Source: Ornithodoros turicata
Taxonomy: Eukaryota > Arthropoda > Arachnida > Ixodida > Argasidae
Reading direction: 5' to 3'
Assembly (NCBI RefSeq): GCF_037126465.1
Contig: NC_088206.1
Coordinates: 25,608,790 to 25,672,789 of the forward strand
Length of the DNA: 64,000 nucleotides
Shown here: one piece after another, positions 8,262 to 19,377 of the stretch
Numbering within the stretch: position 1 is the stretch's first letter
Layout: every line of letters starts with the position of its first letter
The notes under the pieces: generated by a model
The model's input: only the letters and a program-made list of their open reading frames with translations
The model's database searches: none
What the model was told of the DNA's origin: nothing
Position numbers and translations under genes: made by a program

Positions 8262-10860
8262 ATTTGGACTGTGTGTCAGATTCAGGCACAAATGGCTTTA
8301 GTTAATGTCATAAAGATACCTACTAGACATACTGAATCTTCATCATCATTGATTGATGTCTTTGTCACAAACATAAACGAAAATGCTGTTACGTCAGGCG
8401 TGTTATCTCATGACATCAGTGACCATTTGCCCATTTATGCCTTTGTAAACACACATCGTCCAATCAAACAGCCTCCAGTACTCTACAGTCTCCAGTCCAT
8501 TACCAAAGCTGCTCTCGATAGTTTTAGAAATGATGTCCAGCATGCTGACTGGAGTCCTGTACTTACGAAGCTGCGCGTAAACGCTGCTTATGATGAGTTT
8601 CTTTATAAATTCAAATGTATCTATGACGCACATTTTCCTCTTAAAACTTACAAAGTGAAACGGCGCATTCGCAAGCCGTGGGTCACCGATGAGCTTCTAA
8701 AGCTGATATCGGAGAAGAACAATCTATACCACTCGTTTATCAAATCTCGCGACCCAAACATACTTAAACAATATAAAATATACCGCAACTATGTATCCAA
8801 GCAGGTCAAATGCGCAAAGGTTGCTTATTTCAGTAAGCTTTTTGGTGATGTTAGAAGTTCTGCGGCAACATGGAAGGCGCTGAGAAACGTCACAAAAACT
8901 GATCAGCGCGAGATTACTGACATGAAGATCAATGATGTAGTGATAACTGGTAACGATCTGTGCGAAAAATTCAACACCCATTTTGTAAACATTGCTAGCC
9001 GAAGCGCGATTCAACCTGGCGATATCACGGACGCTTGTAGAACATTGTCTACTTTCGTCTCTGATTCGATTTTTTTTGCACCGGTTACCGAAAACGAGGT
9101 GCATACAATTTTTATGAACATTAAAAATAGTAAAGCATGCGACTGTGATAATATACAAATAAGACCTGTCAAGTACGTTATCAACCTGTTGACCCCAGTA
9201 TTGACGCATATATATAATCTTTCGTTGATATCTGGAATCTATCCAGATAAAATGAAAGTTGCCAAGGTTATTGTTTTGCGCAAATCCGGAAACACTAACG
9301 ACCTTGGCAACTACAGGCCCATACCTATTCTTCCCACTTTTTCGAAAGGACTCGAAAAAATTATACATGCCCGATTAACAAGTTTTTTCTCATTGCACAC
9401 AGTGATAACAAGTTCACAGTTTGGTTTTCGTAAAAACCATTCTACAGAAACAGCTCTGCTTTCCCAAAAGGAACTAATCATTGGTAACCTGGAAGACAAA
9501 CTATACACACTAGGAATATATATAGACTTTACAAAGGCCTTTGACCTCCTTGATCGTTCAATATTGCTTCATAAACTACAATACTGTGGTATTCGTGGAG
9601 TACCATTATCACTCTTGGAATCTTACCTATGTAATAGGTACCAATATGTATGGAATAATAATTTCCGGTCAGGTCTACTTCCCACTATTTCCGGTGTACC
9701 CCAAGGGAGCATCTTAGGTCCATTACTTTTTAACATTTACATAAATGACATTGTAAACACAACTCTAGTAGCTAAATTTTTCATCTACGCTGATGATACT
9801 AGTGTATTTGTTTCTGGTAGCACGATTAGTGACACTGTAACGCATGCAAACATGGCTCTTTCTGCGATCGGGACATGGTCAGAGCATAATAGAATATTTA
9901 TTAACATAAACAAAACTAAGGCAGTGCTATATAGGACACGTAATAAACCTGTATCCATTCCCTTTAACATCATGTTAGGTAACCAGTCCATTGAAATTGT
10001 AAGGTCGATTAAAATCCTAGGGGTTCTATTTTCAGATAATCTGACTTGGGATTGTCACTTGACGTATCTTCACAACAAAATTGCGAAAGCCATTGGCACC
10101 CTGTCTACTTACCGTTACGCATTCCCGAACTTCGTAAAGGTTATTCTTTACAATACATTAATACGGTCCCACCTTACCTATTGTCACCTCGTGTGGGGTA
10201 CGACATCTAAGACTAACATTACTAAACTTTATCTATTACAAAAAAGGGCAGTAAGATTGATTGCAGGCGTTCCTTTTGATCATCACACAGCAAATCTTTT
10301 TGATGGCCTAAAAATTATGAAGGTACAAAATATTTACGATTTCCTCCTGCTAAAAACATACCTTAAGGCTGTCAAATATAACAATACGTTAATCTTGTCA
10401 ATATGCAATCTACAACGTCAAATAGTTAGCAAAACACGTCAGGATCTATTTTGGAAAGTCCCAAGGACGCGAACAATATGCGGAGATCAGTCGCTACCCC
10501 ATAACATCGCCAAGCTGTTGAATTCTTATTTAAAGAAGGGAATTAATCTTAACTCCATGTCGGCTGTTGCACTACGGGCCATGTTTATGCTCTAGTGTTA
10601 TGTTCATTGTTCTAGTTAATGATGTCTCTTATTTTGCTTTTTTTTTTCTATTATGATGTCGTGTGTGGTGATGTATTTATTCCGTTTCCTTGCTACACTA
10701 TAGTATTTTTCACGACTAATATTGATGTTCACAATTAGTATATTCCGCTTGCTGTTGCTGCACTAAATCAGGGGGATGCGCCCTCGTCAAACAGCATGAT
10801 GCTGTTTTTTTGGCCACCCCTATGTAACTCTGACTTGTATTGAAATAAATTGATCGTTTA
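8262..10860 (+). mobile_element. 5'-truncated non-LTR retrotransposon (LINE)
   Basis: This contains the open frame described at 8271-10595 plus a 3' untranslated region ending in GAAATAAATTG near 10850. It starts inside the endonuclease domain, as expected for incomplete target-primed reverse transcription. Confidence 0.8.
8271..10595 (+). CDS. LINE ORF2 remnant: endonuclease C-terminus plus reverse transcriptase
   Basis: A 774-codon uninterrupted frame that begins at GTG with no upstream ATG, so the N-terminus is missing. Residues 1-60 are the end of an APE-type endonuclease, with the SDHLPI signature near residue 50. Reverse transcriptase follows: NYRPI near 345, QFGFR near 383, IYIDFTKAFD near 413 (first catalytic Asp), GVPQGSILGPLLF near 474, and the catalytic YADDT near 504. 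A LLQKRAVRLIAGV-type thumb/C-terminal segment lies near 655. Such proteins nick target DNA and copy the element's RNA at the nick. I see no RNase H. The organisation resembles the CR1/L2/Jockey group, but the clade is not fixed. The lack of internal stops over 2.3 kb suggests a fairly recent insertion. Confidence 0.85.
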   Translation: MCQIQAQMALVNVIKIPTRHTESSSSLIDVFVTNINENAVTSGVLSHDISDHLPIYAFVNTHRPIKQPPVLYSLQSITKAALDSFRNDVQHADWSPVLTKLRVNAAYDEFLYKFKCIYDAHFPLKTYKVKRRIRKPWVTDELLKLISEKNNLYHSFIKSRDPNILKQYKIYRNYVSKQVKCAKVAYFSKLFGDVRSSAATWKALRNVTKTDQREITDMKINDVVITGNDLCEKFNTHFVNIASRSAIQPGDITDACRTLSTFVSDSIFFAPVTENEVHTIFMNIKNSKACDCDNIQIRPVKYVINLLTPVLTHIYNLSLISGIYPDKMKVAKVIVLRKSGNTNDLGNYRPIPILPTFSKGLEKIIHARLTSFFSLHTVITSSQFGFRKNHSTETALLSQKELIIGNLEDKLYTLGIYIDFTKAFDLLDRSILLHKLQYCGIRGVPLSLLESYLCNRYQYVWNNNFRSGLLPTISGVPQGSILGPLLFNIYINDIVNTTLVAKFFIYADDTSVFVSGSTISDTVTHANMALSAIGTWSEHNRIFININKTKAVLYRTRNKPVSIPFNIMLGNQSIEIVRSIKILGVLFSDNLTWDCHLTYLHNKIAKAIGTLSTYRYAFPNFVKVILYNTLIRSHLTYCHLVWGTTSKTNITKLYLLQKRAVRLIAGVPFDHHTANLFDGLKIMKVQNIYDFLLLKTYLKAVKYNNTLILSICNLQRQIVSKTRQDLFWKVPRTRTICGDQSLPHNIAKLLNSYLKKGINLNSMSAVALRAMFML

Positions 10861-10904
10861 ATAACTTCGTCTTGCAATCTTCATATTAACCTGTCCTGGC
10901 ACTG

Positions 10905-11295
10905 AAACCGAAACTTCCCCCCAAATATGTAAACTGGTGCAGTTCGAACTGGCACCACCTCACTTCCACTTGCTACCAGTCTAGCTTGAACTGGTACCAG
11001 TTCACTTTCCAGTTGACACCAGCCCAGCTTGAACTGGTTGCACACAGTGCCTACTTGCCACCAGACCAGCTTAAACTGGTACCAGTTCACTTTCCAGTTA
11101 CCTCCAACCCAGCTTGAACTGGTACCTGTTCACTTCCCAGTTGCTACTAGTCCAGCTCGAACTGGTACCACAAAGTGCCCAGTTGCCACCAGCCCAGCTT
11201 GAACTGGTACTAGTTTACTTTCCAGTTGCCACCAGTTTGGTACCAGTTGGTGCGAACTGGGAATGAGCTGGTACCAGTTGACTTCCCAGCTCAAA
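10905..11295 (-). repeat. 42-bp minisatellite
   Basis: The motif AGCTTGAACTGGTACCAG recurs near 10983, 11025, 11068, 11110, 11153 and 11195, a 42-43-bp period. Since 42 is 14 codons, the minus-strand frame is kept through many units. The block joins the gag-like frame at its right end. Confidence 0.85.
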
Positions 11296-11537
11296 TTTTC
11301 GCCTGGGGATTGGTTGAGTGGTTGGGGGCTTGAGTAGTTGCTGATTGTGTTGAGTGTCTGCTGAGTGCGTTGAGCGCTTGCTGAGTGCTGCCGAGCGTTG
11401 ATTGTTGTTGAGGGAGTGAGTTGCTGAGTGCTGATTGTTGCTGGATGAATGCGTTGCTGAGTGGGCGACAATACCGCGACCGGTACGACAGCGTGAATGC
11501 CAGTTGCCGCCAGAGAAGTGCCGGGGAGGACCATCAT
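11130..11537 (-). pseudogene. gag-like leader ORF of an LTR retrotransposon (tentative)
   Basis: A 135-codon frame with a genuine ATG at 11537 starts about 165 bp downstream of a primer-binding-site-like sequence (11703-11717, minus strand). Its first 90 residues are Gln/Ser/Thr-rich without a known domain; the C-terminal 45 are made by the 42-bp minisatellite. Position and composition fit the start of a Ty3/Gypsy gag, but no capsid, zinc knuckle or pol follows before the LINE at 10860. The copy is therefore a fragment. A low-complexity TGAGTGCTG run (11300-11440) underlies the Gln/Ser richness. Confidence 0.35.
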
Positions 11538-11702
11538 GAAGCAGGTGGAGGCCGGAAAGTCAGTTTACTGTGGTCTCCCTGCGGGTCCCCGGTGGAACAG
11601 TGGTCCCGGTGCGCCTTGCCTGCTAGAGGGTGGTTCGCTGCTGGTTTGCCGAAAAATTTAGGATGTTGCATGGCCGAATTACGCCGAACATGGTGTTCGT
11701 TG

Positions 11703-11945
11703 TTCGGGTCACCAAATGTAGAGGAGGTGGAGTTCCTCTACATGAGTCCTGACCGGCGATGATGGAATGTCCCAGCGGGCAGATGGACGTGGCCTCACGC
11801 TAGGACGGTGCCGGTAGAACTGGCTGACATGCGCAGTAGCGCGCGGCAGCAGAGGCGCGTCGTCGTCGTCTTCCACGGGCCGCCACAAACTCAAAGACAA
11901 AGTACTCGTATCCTGCCATGCTCTTAAAGGAGCTCTGAAAGCCAT
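11703..11945 (-). mobile_element. LTR remnant with primer-binding-site-like junction (tentative)
   Basis: On the minus strand, CCTCCTCTACA is followed directly by TTTGGTGACCCGAAC. A CA-ended LTR followed by a TGGTGACCC-type tRNA primer site is common in Ty3/Gypsy elements. A local palindrome TGTAGAGG...CCTCTACA spans 11718-11743. The outer end of the LTR and a second LTR were not found. Confidence 0.35.
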
Positions 11946-13210
11946 CTAAAAAATTTTCTGTTCCGAACGCGTTGTGGAAGCAGGTAACTTAACTTGATGA
12001 TTAACACGAAAATTTTCTCTGTGCGCGATGTTTTTCGTAGAAAAAAAGACACTTGAACATCGCCGCGCGTGTTCCCACTCGACTCGCTCCTCCGGGTCAA
12101 ACGAGGAGGAGAAAGAAAAAAACGTAATTGGTGACGTAATAAAAGTTGAAAGCGGCGACCGCGCTTCTATCCGGGTCAGTGCTGACTGGTTTTCTTTTCT
12201 TTCTTTCCGTTTTCTTTCACCCTGCTTTCTCTTTGTCAAGGGATGAATAAGGGAGGACCTCGATATTCATGGTCGTGAAACCCCCGTTCTCGAAATTCAT
12301 ATCCTGGAAACAAGGAAAAGGGGAAATGCTGCTTCGTAAGATGTTATGCCGCGATTAAGAACATAACATCACTATTTAACCACTCAAATTCAGGAATTTT
12401 CTATATGTGTTCAAGTCGCCTTAGCGAACGAAGGACACATTTAGAAGCCATTTGGCTTAGCACGGCGGCATGTTGGTTGGTTAGTTGTGTGCTTGCAATA
12501 TTATGGGTGGGTTAGTCACAGTTTGCCGTTGGCAGTTTTCCGCGCGCAACATGTGCATTTTATAGTCAGCTAAAATTTACGCTAGTCACGTGTTGTTTCA
12601 GTGCACGCTGATATGTCGTCGGACGCAAACTTAACCGGCGTTGTCGGCCACTATATGGTGGATAAAACTGATGCACTATATGGTGACAAAACAAATGGCG
12701 CCGAGCACGGATGAACTCAAAGTTGCGTGTCTGCGTCGTCCACATTTGTAGTCTGCATCGGCCAATTCTCGTTTAGCTCGATGGTTGGTAAGTTGACCAT
12801 AAATTGTGGTGGTCTTATGACACTGCTTGGCTATGTTGCTGTGTAGCTCAGGCAATGAATGTTCAACTCCTGGTGCCACGATGTGCCGGCGACGGCATAT
12901 TGCGATAAATTTCACTGGATTGTATGTGGCAACGTATGGGCAAGAACACTCCTCCATATGAGTTTGTTGTTGCCTTGAATCGGCAACCATCGCTCAGAGG
13001 TAAAACTTATTTATGTTGACTACTGCCTTCAAAGTCGAACTATAATTTTTTTCATGTTCTGCACTTGTCTTGGTATACCGGTGTGCACCCAAATTACTTT
13101 CTTAAGCATTTTTGCAAGAGCAGCCTTTTGGGAAGAAATAGGCATCAAAATCTCAAATTGGAACACTGACCTTACCGAGCAGTGTTTGTTAGTTGTCGGG
13201 GTTGTACAAT
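11946..13210. other. no gene seen
   Basis: No conserved domain or repeat boundary recognised. Short open frames overlap on both strands without ATG-start or codon-bias support. Confidence 0.4.
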
Positions 13211-13213
13211 GTA

Positions 13214-13426
13214 CAGCTTGGTACAAAAGTTTACGGACCACAATGGTGTCACATTTCTTCATTGGAGTGACACCCTAGCATCAAACAAGAGCGGACACAC
13301 ATACTGAAAGATAGATAGTCACCCGTTTCTTATTCGATCTTTTGCTGGTAGCTCGCAGGGGACCGCTCCGATGAAGAAAATCGAAACTTTTGTCTCAGCT
13401 AACTTTTGAACTTTTGTCTCAGGCTG
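13214..13426. mobile_element. Tc1/mariner-type MITE, copy 1
   Basis: Ends CAGCTTGGTACAAAAGTTT and, inverted, CAGCCTGAGACAAAAGTT lie next to TA dinucleotides (13212-13213; 13427-13428). TA target sites and ACAAAAGTTTACGGA-like termini fit Tc1-type elements. The interior is the reverse complement of the interior of copy 2. Confidence 0.7.
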
Positions 13427-13445
13427 TACACGCTGTTGTGTTGTA

Positions 13446-13661
13446 CAGCTTGGGACAAAGGTTTACGGAACATGGCACTGGGGTATTTCTTGATCGGAGC
13501 GGTCCGGTGCTAGGTATCGGGAAGCGGTCGAATAAGAAACGGATGACCGGCTGTCTCCGGCAATCTCTCAATATGTGTGTCCGCTCTTGGTTGCTGCTAG
13601 GGTATCAGTTCAAGGGAAAAAAGCGGCACCCCAGTGTTCCGTAAACTTTTGTCCCAAGCTG
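13446..13661. mobile_element. Tc1/mariner-type MITE, copy 2
   Basis: Terminal inverted repeats beginning CAGCTTGGGACAAA extend about 40 bp and are flanked by TA on both sides. It is 216 bp with no coding capacity, and lies 17 bp from copy 1 in opposite orientation. Confidence 0.8.
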
Positions 13662-13663
13662 TA

Positions 13664-14513
13664 CTCATACAAATTCTGAACTACATGCCACTTCTTAGAG
13701 AATCTTTGGAAATTTGAAACCATTATGCCTTAATTGTCGGCTCTGATCATGAGCGAGATGGTGGGGGCCCCCGGAGCATACGTCCCGTTATGTCCTGTGA
13801 CCTTGCCGGTCTGGAACGTTGCAGACGAATCATCAATGCAGGTTACCCCACGCCTGACGGAACCTTGTGATTTTATGGACCTTTCTCCTTTGATGTTCTT
13901 CTCTGTAAAAGCACCCGATCAGTTACAAATATAATAACACTTTAAACCTCCATCTTTCAATCTTTTTACCCCTGTGCCTTTAGTGACTCTTGGCTGCCTT
14001 CTGCGCATTTCTTCTCTCCACGTCTGAAAATCTGAAATCAGTAAAAATAAGCAATGCCCTCAGTTTTAACACAATCCTCAAGTGTTTCGTAATTTTGTTG
14101 CTCCAGTTAAGAATACAGTATGAGAATTTTGAGTAAAAACACAAGTACAAAATAACAGGAATCCTTAAGCACGACGAAAGATTACTGATAATTGTCGAAA
14201 CCACTACATTTCTTACTCATATACCGACTTCGGTGTTAAGATAGAACAGGTGATAATTAGACAGTCCGATTGCACAGATTGTACGAACACGCCACCCGAA
14301 TTAGTCCAACTCGGCACTATGGGTGTACATTATGCACCAGTCGGTCGGTTTATACCACTGAATCATTTGCTACAACACATGCAAAATAAGTGCGTTGAAC
14401 GCGAATGGTATATGTGTACAGAACATGAGACGTACTTACCAGCTTCAGAATTGTACTCGTGCGTCTTAATTCACTTGGAAGTTGTGTACATTCACCTGGT
14501 GCTGCTGCTGCCT
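13664..14513. other. no gene seen
   Basis: AT-rich, no supported feature. Confidence 0.4.
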
Positions 14514-14950
14514 GGACTGAGAAGGTGCAGCTGAGAAAAAGTGGACTGTAGCTCCGAGGGATATCCACGTAACATCCATTTCAGGACATGGACGTTAGGA
14601 TCTATTTCGGACATCGCAGGAGATAGTGTTCCGTCTGTGTTGAAGACGATTGGTTACCTCGATGAAGCAGATCGCTTTCAGTTGGCCTCTGTTGCAAATA
14701 TCCGCAAGTACCATCCCAGGAGGGATGAACTTACATTTCATCTCGGATTGATCATCAACACAAGATAGGTCTAACGTCATACCACACTAATACGTGCCTG
14801 CAGTCTTTCGTCCCCCGCACATCTGCTGAGTGGAACCACCTTCCTAGTGACATCATACACATTCGCGATCACTCCCGATTTCGCTCTGCATTATGTTCCT
14901 TTTTTGACTCACAATAGGACTGAGAGGGTGCAGCTAAGAAAAAGCGTCCC
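14514..14950 (+). pseudogene. LINE 3'-terminal coding fragment between imperfect direct repeats
   Basis: Frame 14774-14917 reads a SFVPRTSAEWNHLPSD segment and ends in TAG. This is the usual C-terminus of CR1/L2/Jockey-group reverse transcriptases (family knowledge). A 25-30-bp sequence, GGACTGAGAAGGTGCAGC and onward, occurs just before the fragment (about 14514-14543) and again just after its stop (about 14917-14948) with a few differences. The repeats could be a decayed target duplication from a severely truncated insertion. Confidence 0.5.
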
Positions 14951-15204
14951 ACTGAACAATTTTGTACAGACGCCTTCACCTTTTGAACCGAGCATGAAAC
15001 TCGCAGGCGTTGCTGAAACGTTCCCTCACCCGTTGAACATTGACTGACGAGCGGGACATCCAGCGAGGAAATTGAACGGAATATTTGGCAAAGCTGCTTC
15101 ACCATTACCACAAATCTTAGCTCAAGTCGCTCAAGCAAACAAACCACTGTCTGCTAGCACATGCGCACGCGAAGCGAGCAGACTGCAAGGCGGCGGCAAA
15201 GATC

Positions 15205-16230
15205 TCACGTTGTTGTCGCGACAGATGCCTCTGTCTCGGCTCAGCTAGCGGGTGCCGGCGTCGTCTTCCCTCAGCTCGACTGTCATTGCCCCATCCGCCT
15301 CCCTGACTACACTCCCGTGTTCGAGAGCTAACTCCTTGCCATGATACTGGCTCTCAGAATGGTGCCCCTTGCATTTCCCAGGATCCTGCTTTTGTCCGAC
15401 TCCCTATCGGTCATCACCGCCCTAGCCAGCCCCTCCAGCGAGTGGCTCGAGCTCCTGCAGGCCCTGAGTCCTAGCCACATCACGGAAGTGGTCCTGACAT
15501 GAATTCCTGGTCACTGTGGCCTATCTCCCAACGAGTTGGCGGAGAGCCTTGCAAAAATGTCCCTCTCTGGCCCTATCATTGACGTCCTTCCGCCCCTGCC
15601 CTCTATCACGCGGGCCAGGTATAGAAGGCTGCTGGAGCTGACCGCTCTCCGCTCACTGCCGGCCCGGTACGCCCACCTTTCCCACGCTTGGCAGGCTGAC
15701 CGCTGCGTCTCCCGTCACGTTGAAGTTTTGCTGACTCGACTGCGCTGTCTAGCCCTTCCACTGAACTTTTATCTGCACCGCGCGGGTGTCAGCCGCTCTC
15801 CTGCGTGCGCCCACTGCGGTCAAGAGGAAACTGTGGAGCACTTTCTCCTGCACTTCCCCCTCTGCGACCGCTCCCGCCTTAGCTACCTTGCCCAGCCGTT
15901 GGCTAAACAAGGGGTTCCCTTCTCCCTGGGCGCCATCCTGTCATTTGGAGCCTCCCACCCCGAGAAATGGCGGTTTGAAATAGCGTGGAGAGCCGCCGCC
16001 TTTCTTACCATCTGCGGCCGCTTCTGAAACATCTTGCACCTTCCGCCTCCTTCCTTCCCTCTGCTATGGCTTCCTTCTACTATCATGCGATCCTACCATC
16101 CTCCTTGTCCCGCGTGTGAAGCCGTGGGTCTCATGAGTCTTTAAAGATTACTCTGCACGAAACCCTGGCCAATCGCCCTGTGTGGTTAGTGGCCACTGTA
16201 CCTAGAGGTAGAAGAAGAAGAAGAAGGTAG
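15205..16230 (+). pseudogene. RNase H-bearing (I-group) LINE 3' fragment
   Basis: Translation from about 15213 shows an RNase H domain: TDAS motif, LLLSDSLSV with the third acidic residue, and IPGHCGLSPNELAESLA. It is followed by a C-terminal CxxC...H...C motif (CAHCGQEETVEHFLLHF) near 15808-15852, and a stop at 16025-16027. Two in-frame stops break it. One is TAA at the position normally Glu in FES(E)LLAM; the other is TGA where Trp is expected before IPGH. Both look like single substitutions. The 3' tail ends in an (AGA)n run at 16204-16226, typical of I-type elements in ticks. The reverse transcriptase is missing. Confidence 0.75.
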
Positions 16231-16395
16231 TCAGAACCACTGATCTCTATGTATAAAGGCTGGATCGCGCATGGGAGAGGGGCTTGTGGGGGAGAGGCGT
16301 GCATTAGGGCCGCCATGTTGGGAGGCCCTAAAACGCAGTGTGCGCCCATAGAAAACAATGGGAGGCAACGGAGATTGTGAGTATTTATTGCGCTG
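16228..16395 (-). repeat. dispersed repeat, copy 1
   Basis: It contains GATCTCTATGTATAAAGG and CTGGATCGCG, which recur inverted at 19195-19255. The family is unknown. The repeat abuts the tail of the I-group LINE fragment. Confidence 0.45.
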
Positions 16396-16399
16396 CAGG

Positions 16400-19065
16400 C
16401 GTTGATCGTTGTTTGTCATCACACAATTTTGTAAGGTGCCAGTATACTGATGTATCCTAACAGTGTTTCACAGGTGTCCTGTCGTTCGATTCTTAATTAC
16501 GTTATGTTTTGCATTCCGAAACTAGACCGTCACGGCAGTGCGGCGCTGGCGATTGTACTACAGTACGTTTCCCAGCCAATATTTCAATAAGAAACGATGT
16601 GAGGTTAACAACAACCATGTATGTAATATCCCGTGCTGCGTTCTGGACAAAAATTGTTCCATAAAGAACGGTCCGGGATGATATATACTCGCATGGCAGA
16701 AAGAGATCGTACTGTAGAATCACAGCCGTTGTCTTAGTCGTGTATGGGTTTAGTATCATTTATATCAAGCATCGCTGCAGAAACAGTCTTTTGTAAACGA
16801 CAGCGGTGCTTTGCCTCGCAAATATGGACACACCGAAGCAGCCCTAAATACTTCACGCAATTAGATCACGCTCGTTAGGACAGTTAATCAGGTAGTGATG
16901 TAAGCTTAATCAATTAAGCTACTTAGAAAGTGGTAACACCTCCTTGAGACACAGGACTTATCTCTTTTTGAAGTACAGCCCTTCTATGTTTGTTTGCTTC
17001 TTCCTTTATTTATTCCGATTATTTGCAGGCGCGGTTGTGCCAAACTGAATGTCCTTCTCCAGCACTCACATGCTTTTGTTGAATACAACTGCAGCGTGAG
17101 AAAAGCTGCTTGGGGACGGGGTCCTGCTATCCAGCGCTGACTTTGTCATGCTTGTTATGTGGAGCATGTTCCAAACAATGCAGTTCCACGTATGGTCTTC
17201 AAATTGCAACAGGACTATTTGGAGGTTGAAACAGTTGTGATTTTGTCATTTTGGCCCTCGTGTACCCAGTCTGTGAAACGCAAACAAAAAAGTCTAACAC
17301 GATATGCTTTTGTAATGAAGATCACTGATGATGAGTAAAGAGAATATACGAGTTCAAGTTTATTCAATATTTTTATATCATTCTTTATATTATTCAACAT
17401 TTTATGTCAAGTTTATACAACATCAAGTTTATTCAAGTTCAAGATTTATTTATTGCACTTGTGCGTTTCAGGATACAATGAACGTGCAGGGAGGTCGCAA
17501 AAGGCTACATTTATTGTTTTGTGACCTTGCTACAATGGCAATATATATTTTAGGAATGACAATGGTCAGGTACGCTCTCTAAATTTGTAGCACTCAATTT
17601 TAGGTTGGAATGAGCAATGAATAGCAACTTCCCCACTGATATTTTCTCATATATGCTAAATTTTAAATTTAATGTGATCGAATATGTGATAATATAATAA
17701 TAATATATAAGAATATAATATGTGATAAATGAATGTGATCAACAGTAGATGTAAACAATATGAGTAGCCAGAGAAGTGCATTCTCAATAAATAATTGTCT
17801 TCTTATAGCATATATGTGCATGTCTATTAACTGAAACAATTATCACAGTTCCCTGACAAGTTTTAATTTCTGATAGTGTACTGTAGAAGCTGCTTAGATC
17901 TACAACAGTTCATACAAGGTATTATATACTGTGAATGCCTTTAAAAATCCCATGTGACACATATGCCTTTACTTTCTGGAGGTGCTGTGGTAGTCAAAGT
18001 TTGTGGCCATTACGCAGGTTCTGCACCCATTTCTTGAGTATGTCGAGGCAGCTGTGAAGTAACCTGCATTGATGATTATTATCCCAATTTTTATGGTGCA
18101 TCGACAACAAAGGAAATAATACATCAGAACATTGGTTTGGGTGCAACCAGTTAAAAATGAATATGTTGTTTAATAAATGCATTGGACAAATGTTAAAACA
18201 TCAGTTTAAAACATGGTTTACAATCCCTGTATCTTCTAAAAATTAAAAACATTAAAAACTATTCTAAAAAGAATTATAATCTCTAATTATTATATTGCTG
18301 GGTTAAGGAGCCTAAAGTGTAAGGTGTGTTTCTGATGTGAACATGTAAGAAAATATGCAAAACTGAGAGAGGCTAACCACAGTGCGTGCACTGAGGTTGT
18401 TCCTTCCTGTAAAGTAGAAACCAGTGGATGAGGAACATGATACTTACCGGTACACCCAGCCGTATCACACTGCACAGATTATTCACTGGGCAGCCCTCAT
18501 GACGAAAGCTGTATTGAGAGACCACTTTTGCCTTAAAACTGCTAAAATAGCACGACACGCTACAAATTATTACTATCGTAACAAGCTGACGATACAGCTC
18601 AGACACAAAGGCGTTATTCAAGTCGCGCCACACCACCGTTACGTAGGATTCTTTGTCACAAATCAAACCAAGGCACAAAACAATACCAATACATGAAAAA
18701 AGGTGACAATCTTGGTCTCATTATGACGTAATACCGAACTTGTCCGCGAAGGTAATTCAAAGAAATGAATGTGGCACTTGCTTCCGCAGAGAACACCGTG
18801 TACCATGCTAGCAATGCATGCAAAAAAAGCGCTCGAGTGTTCGCACATATATTGATGACAACACTACCTGTGTAGTGTAACATGTTCTTTCAAGCATATT
18901 ATGCACTCAAACTGTATTTGCCGCCGGGTAAAATGCAAGTGTGCTCGATTGAACGTCGGAAGAGCGATCAAGCAACCTGCATCCAGTGCTCGTTTTGGGC
19001 AAAAAAACACTTCATAATGGTAAAATAAATGTACAGAATGGACGCCTATTTATTCCTTGATGAAG
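16400..19065. other. AT-rich stretch without a recognised gene
   Basis: Mostly AT-rich, with extreme AT runs at 17640-17760. Several short frames exist on both strands but none shows a known motif. A splice-donor-like GGTAAGTA occurs on the minus strand near 18443, but I could not build a consistent exon. Confidence 0.4.
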
Positions 19066-19076
19066 AGTGACTCACC

Positions 19077-19145
19077 TGCATAAGTTTAGGCCCTGTAACC
19101 TTGCCAGTACGGTTGGTACGACCGTAATTGCAAGAAGTTGCCATG
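19077..19145 (-). CDS. possible first coding exon of an unidentified gene
   Basis: On the minus strand an ATG near 19145 opens 23 codons that end exactly at a consensus splice donor CAG|GTGAGT. Upstream lies GCCGCCATCTTA, the complement of a YY1/Pho-like AAGATGGCGGC motif often found near transcription starts. I could not find an in-phase downstream exon, and part of the upstream sequence is repetitive (19195-19255). It may be a chance arrangement. Confidence 0.25.
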
Positions 19146-19194
19146 ATCGCTGCGGCGGCTGTTGTGGGCACCGTAAGATGGCGGCCGGTTTCTT

Positions 19195-19255
19195 CACGCT
19201 CGCGCTCCCTATCCGCGATCCAGCCTTTTACAATCGAGATCAGTGGTCAGAACTC
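19195..19255 (+). repeat. dispersed repeat, copy 2
   Basis: GCGATCCAGCCTTTTACA and GAGATCAGTGGTCAGAAC match 16228-16290 in inverse orientation. Confidence 0.5.
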
Positions 19256-19377
19256 GGGCAAGGGCCTGGAATAAAAACTAAGGTTCTTGTGTTGGGCATA
19301 TTACAACAGAGGCGACAGCAAAATTCGGAAAAGGGCGGTAGCAGAGCCCTTTAAAACAGGTGACACCCCTTGTATCA

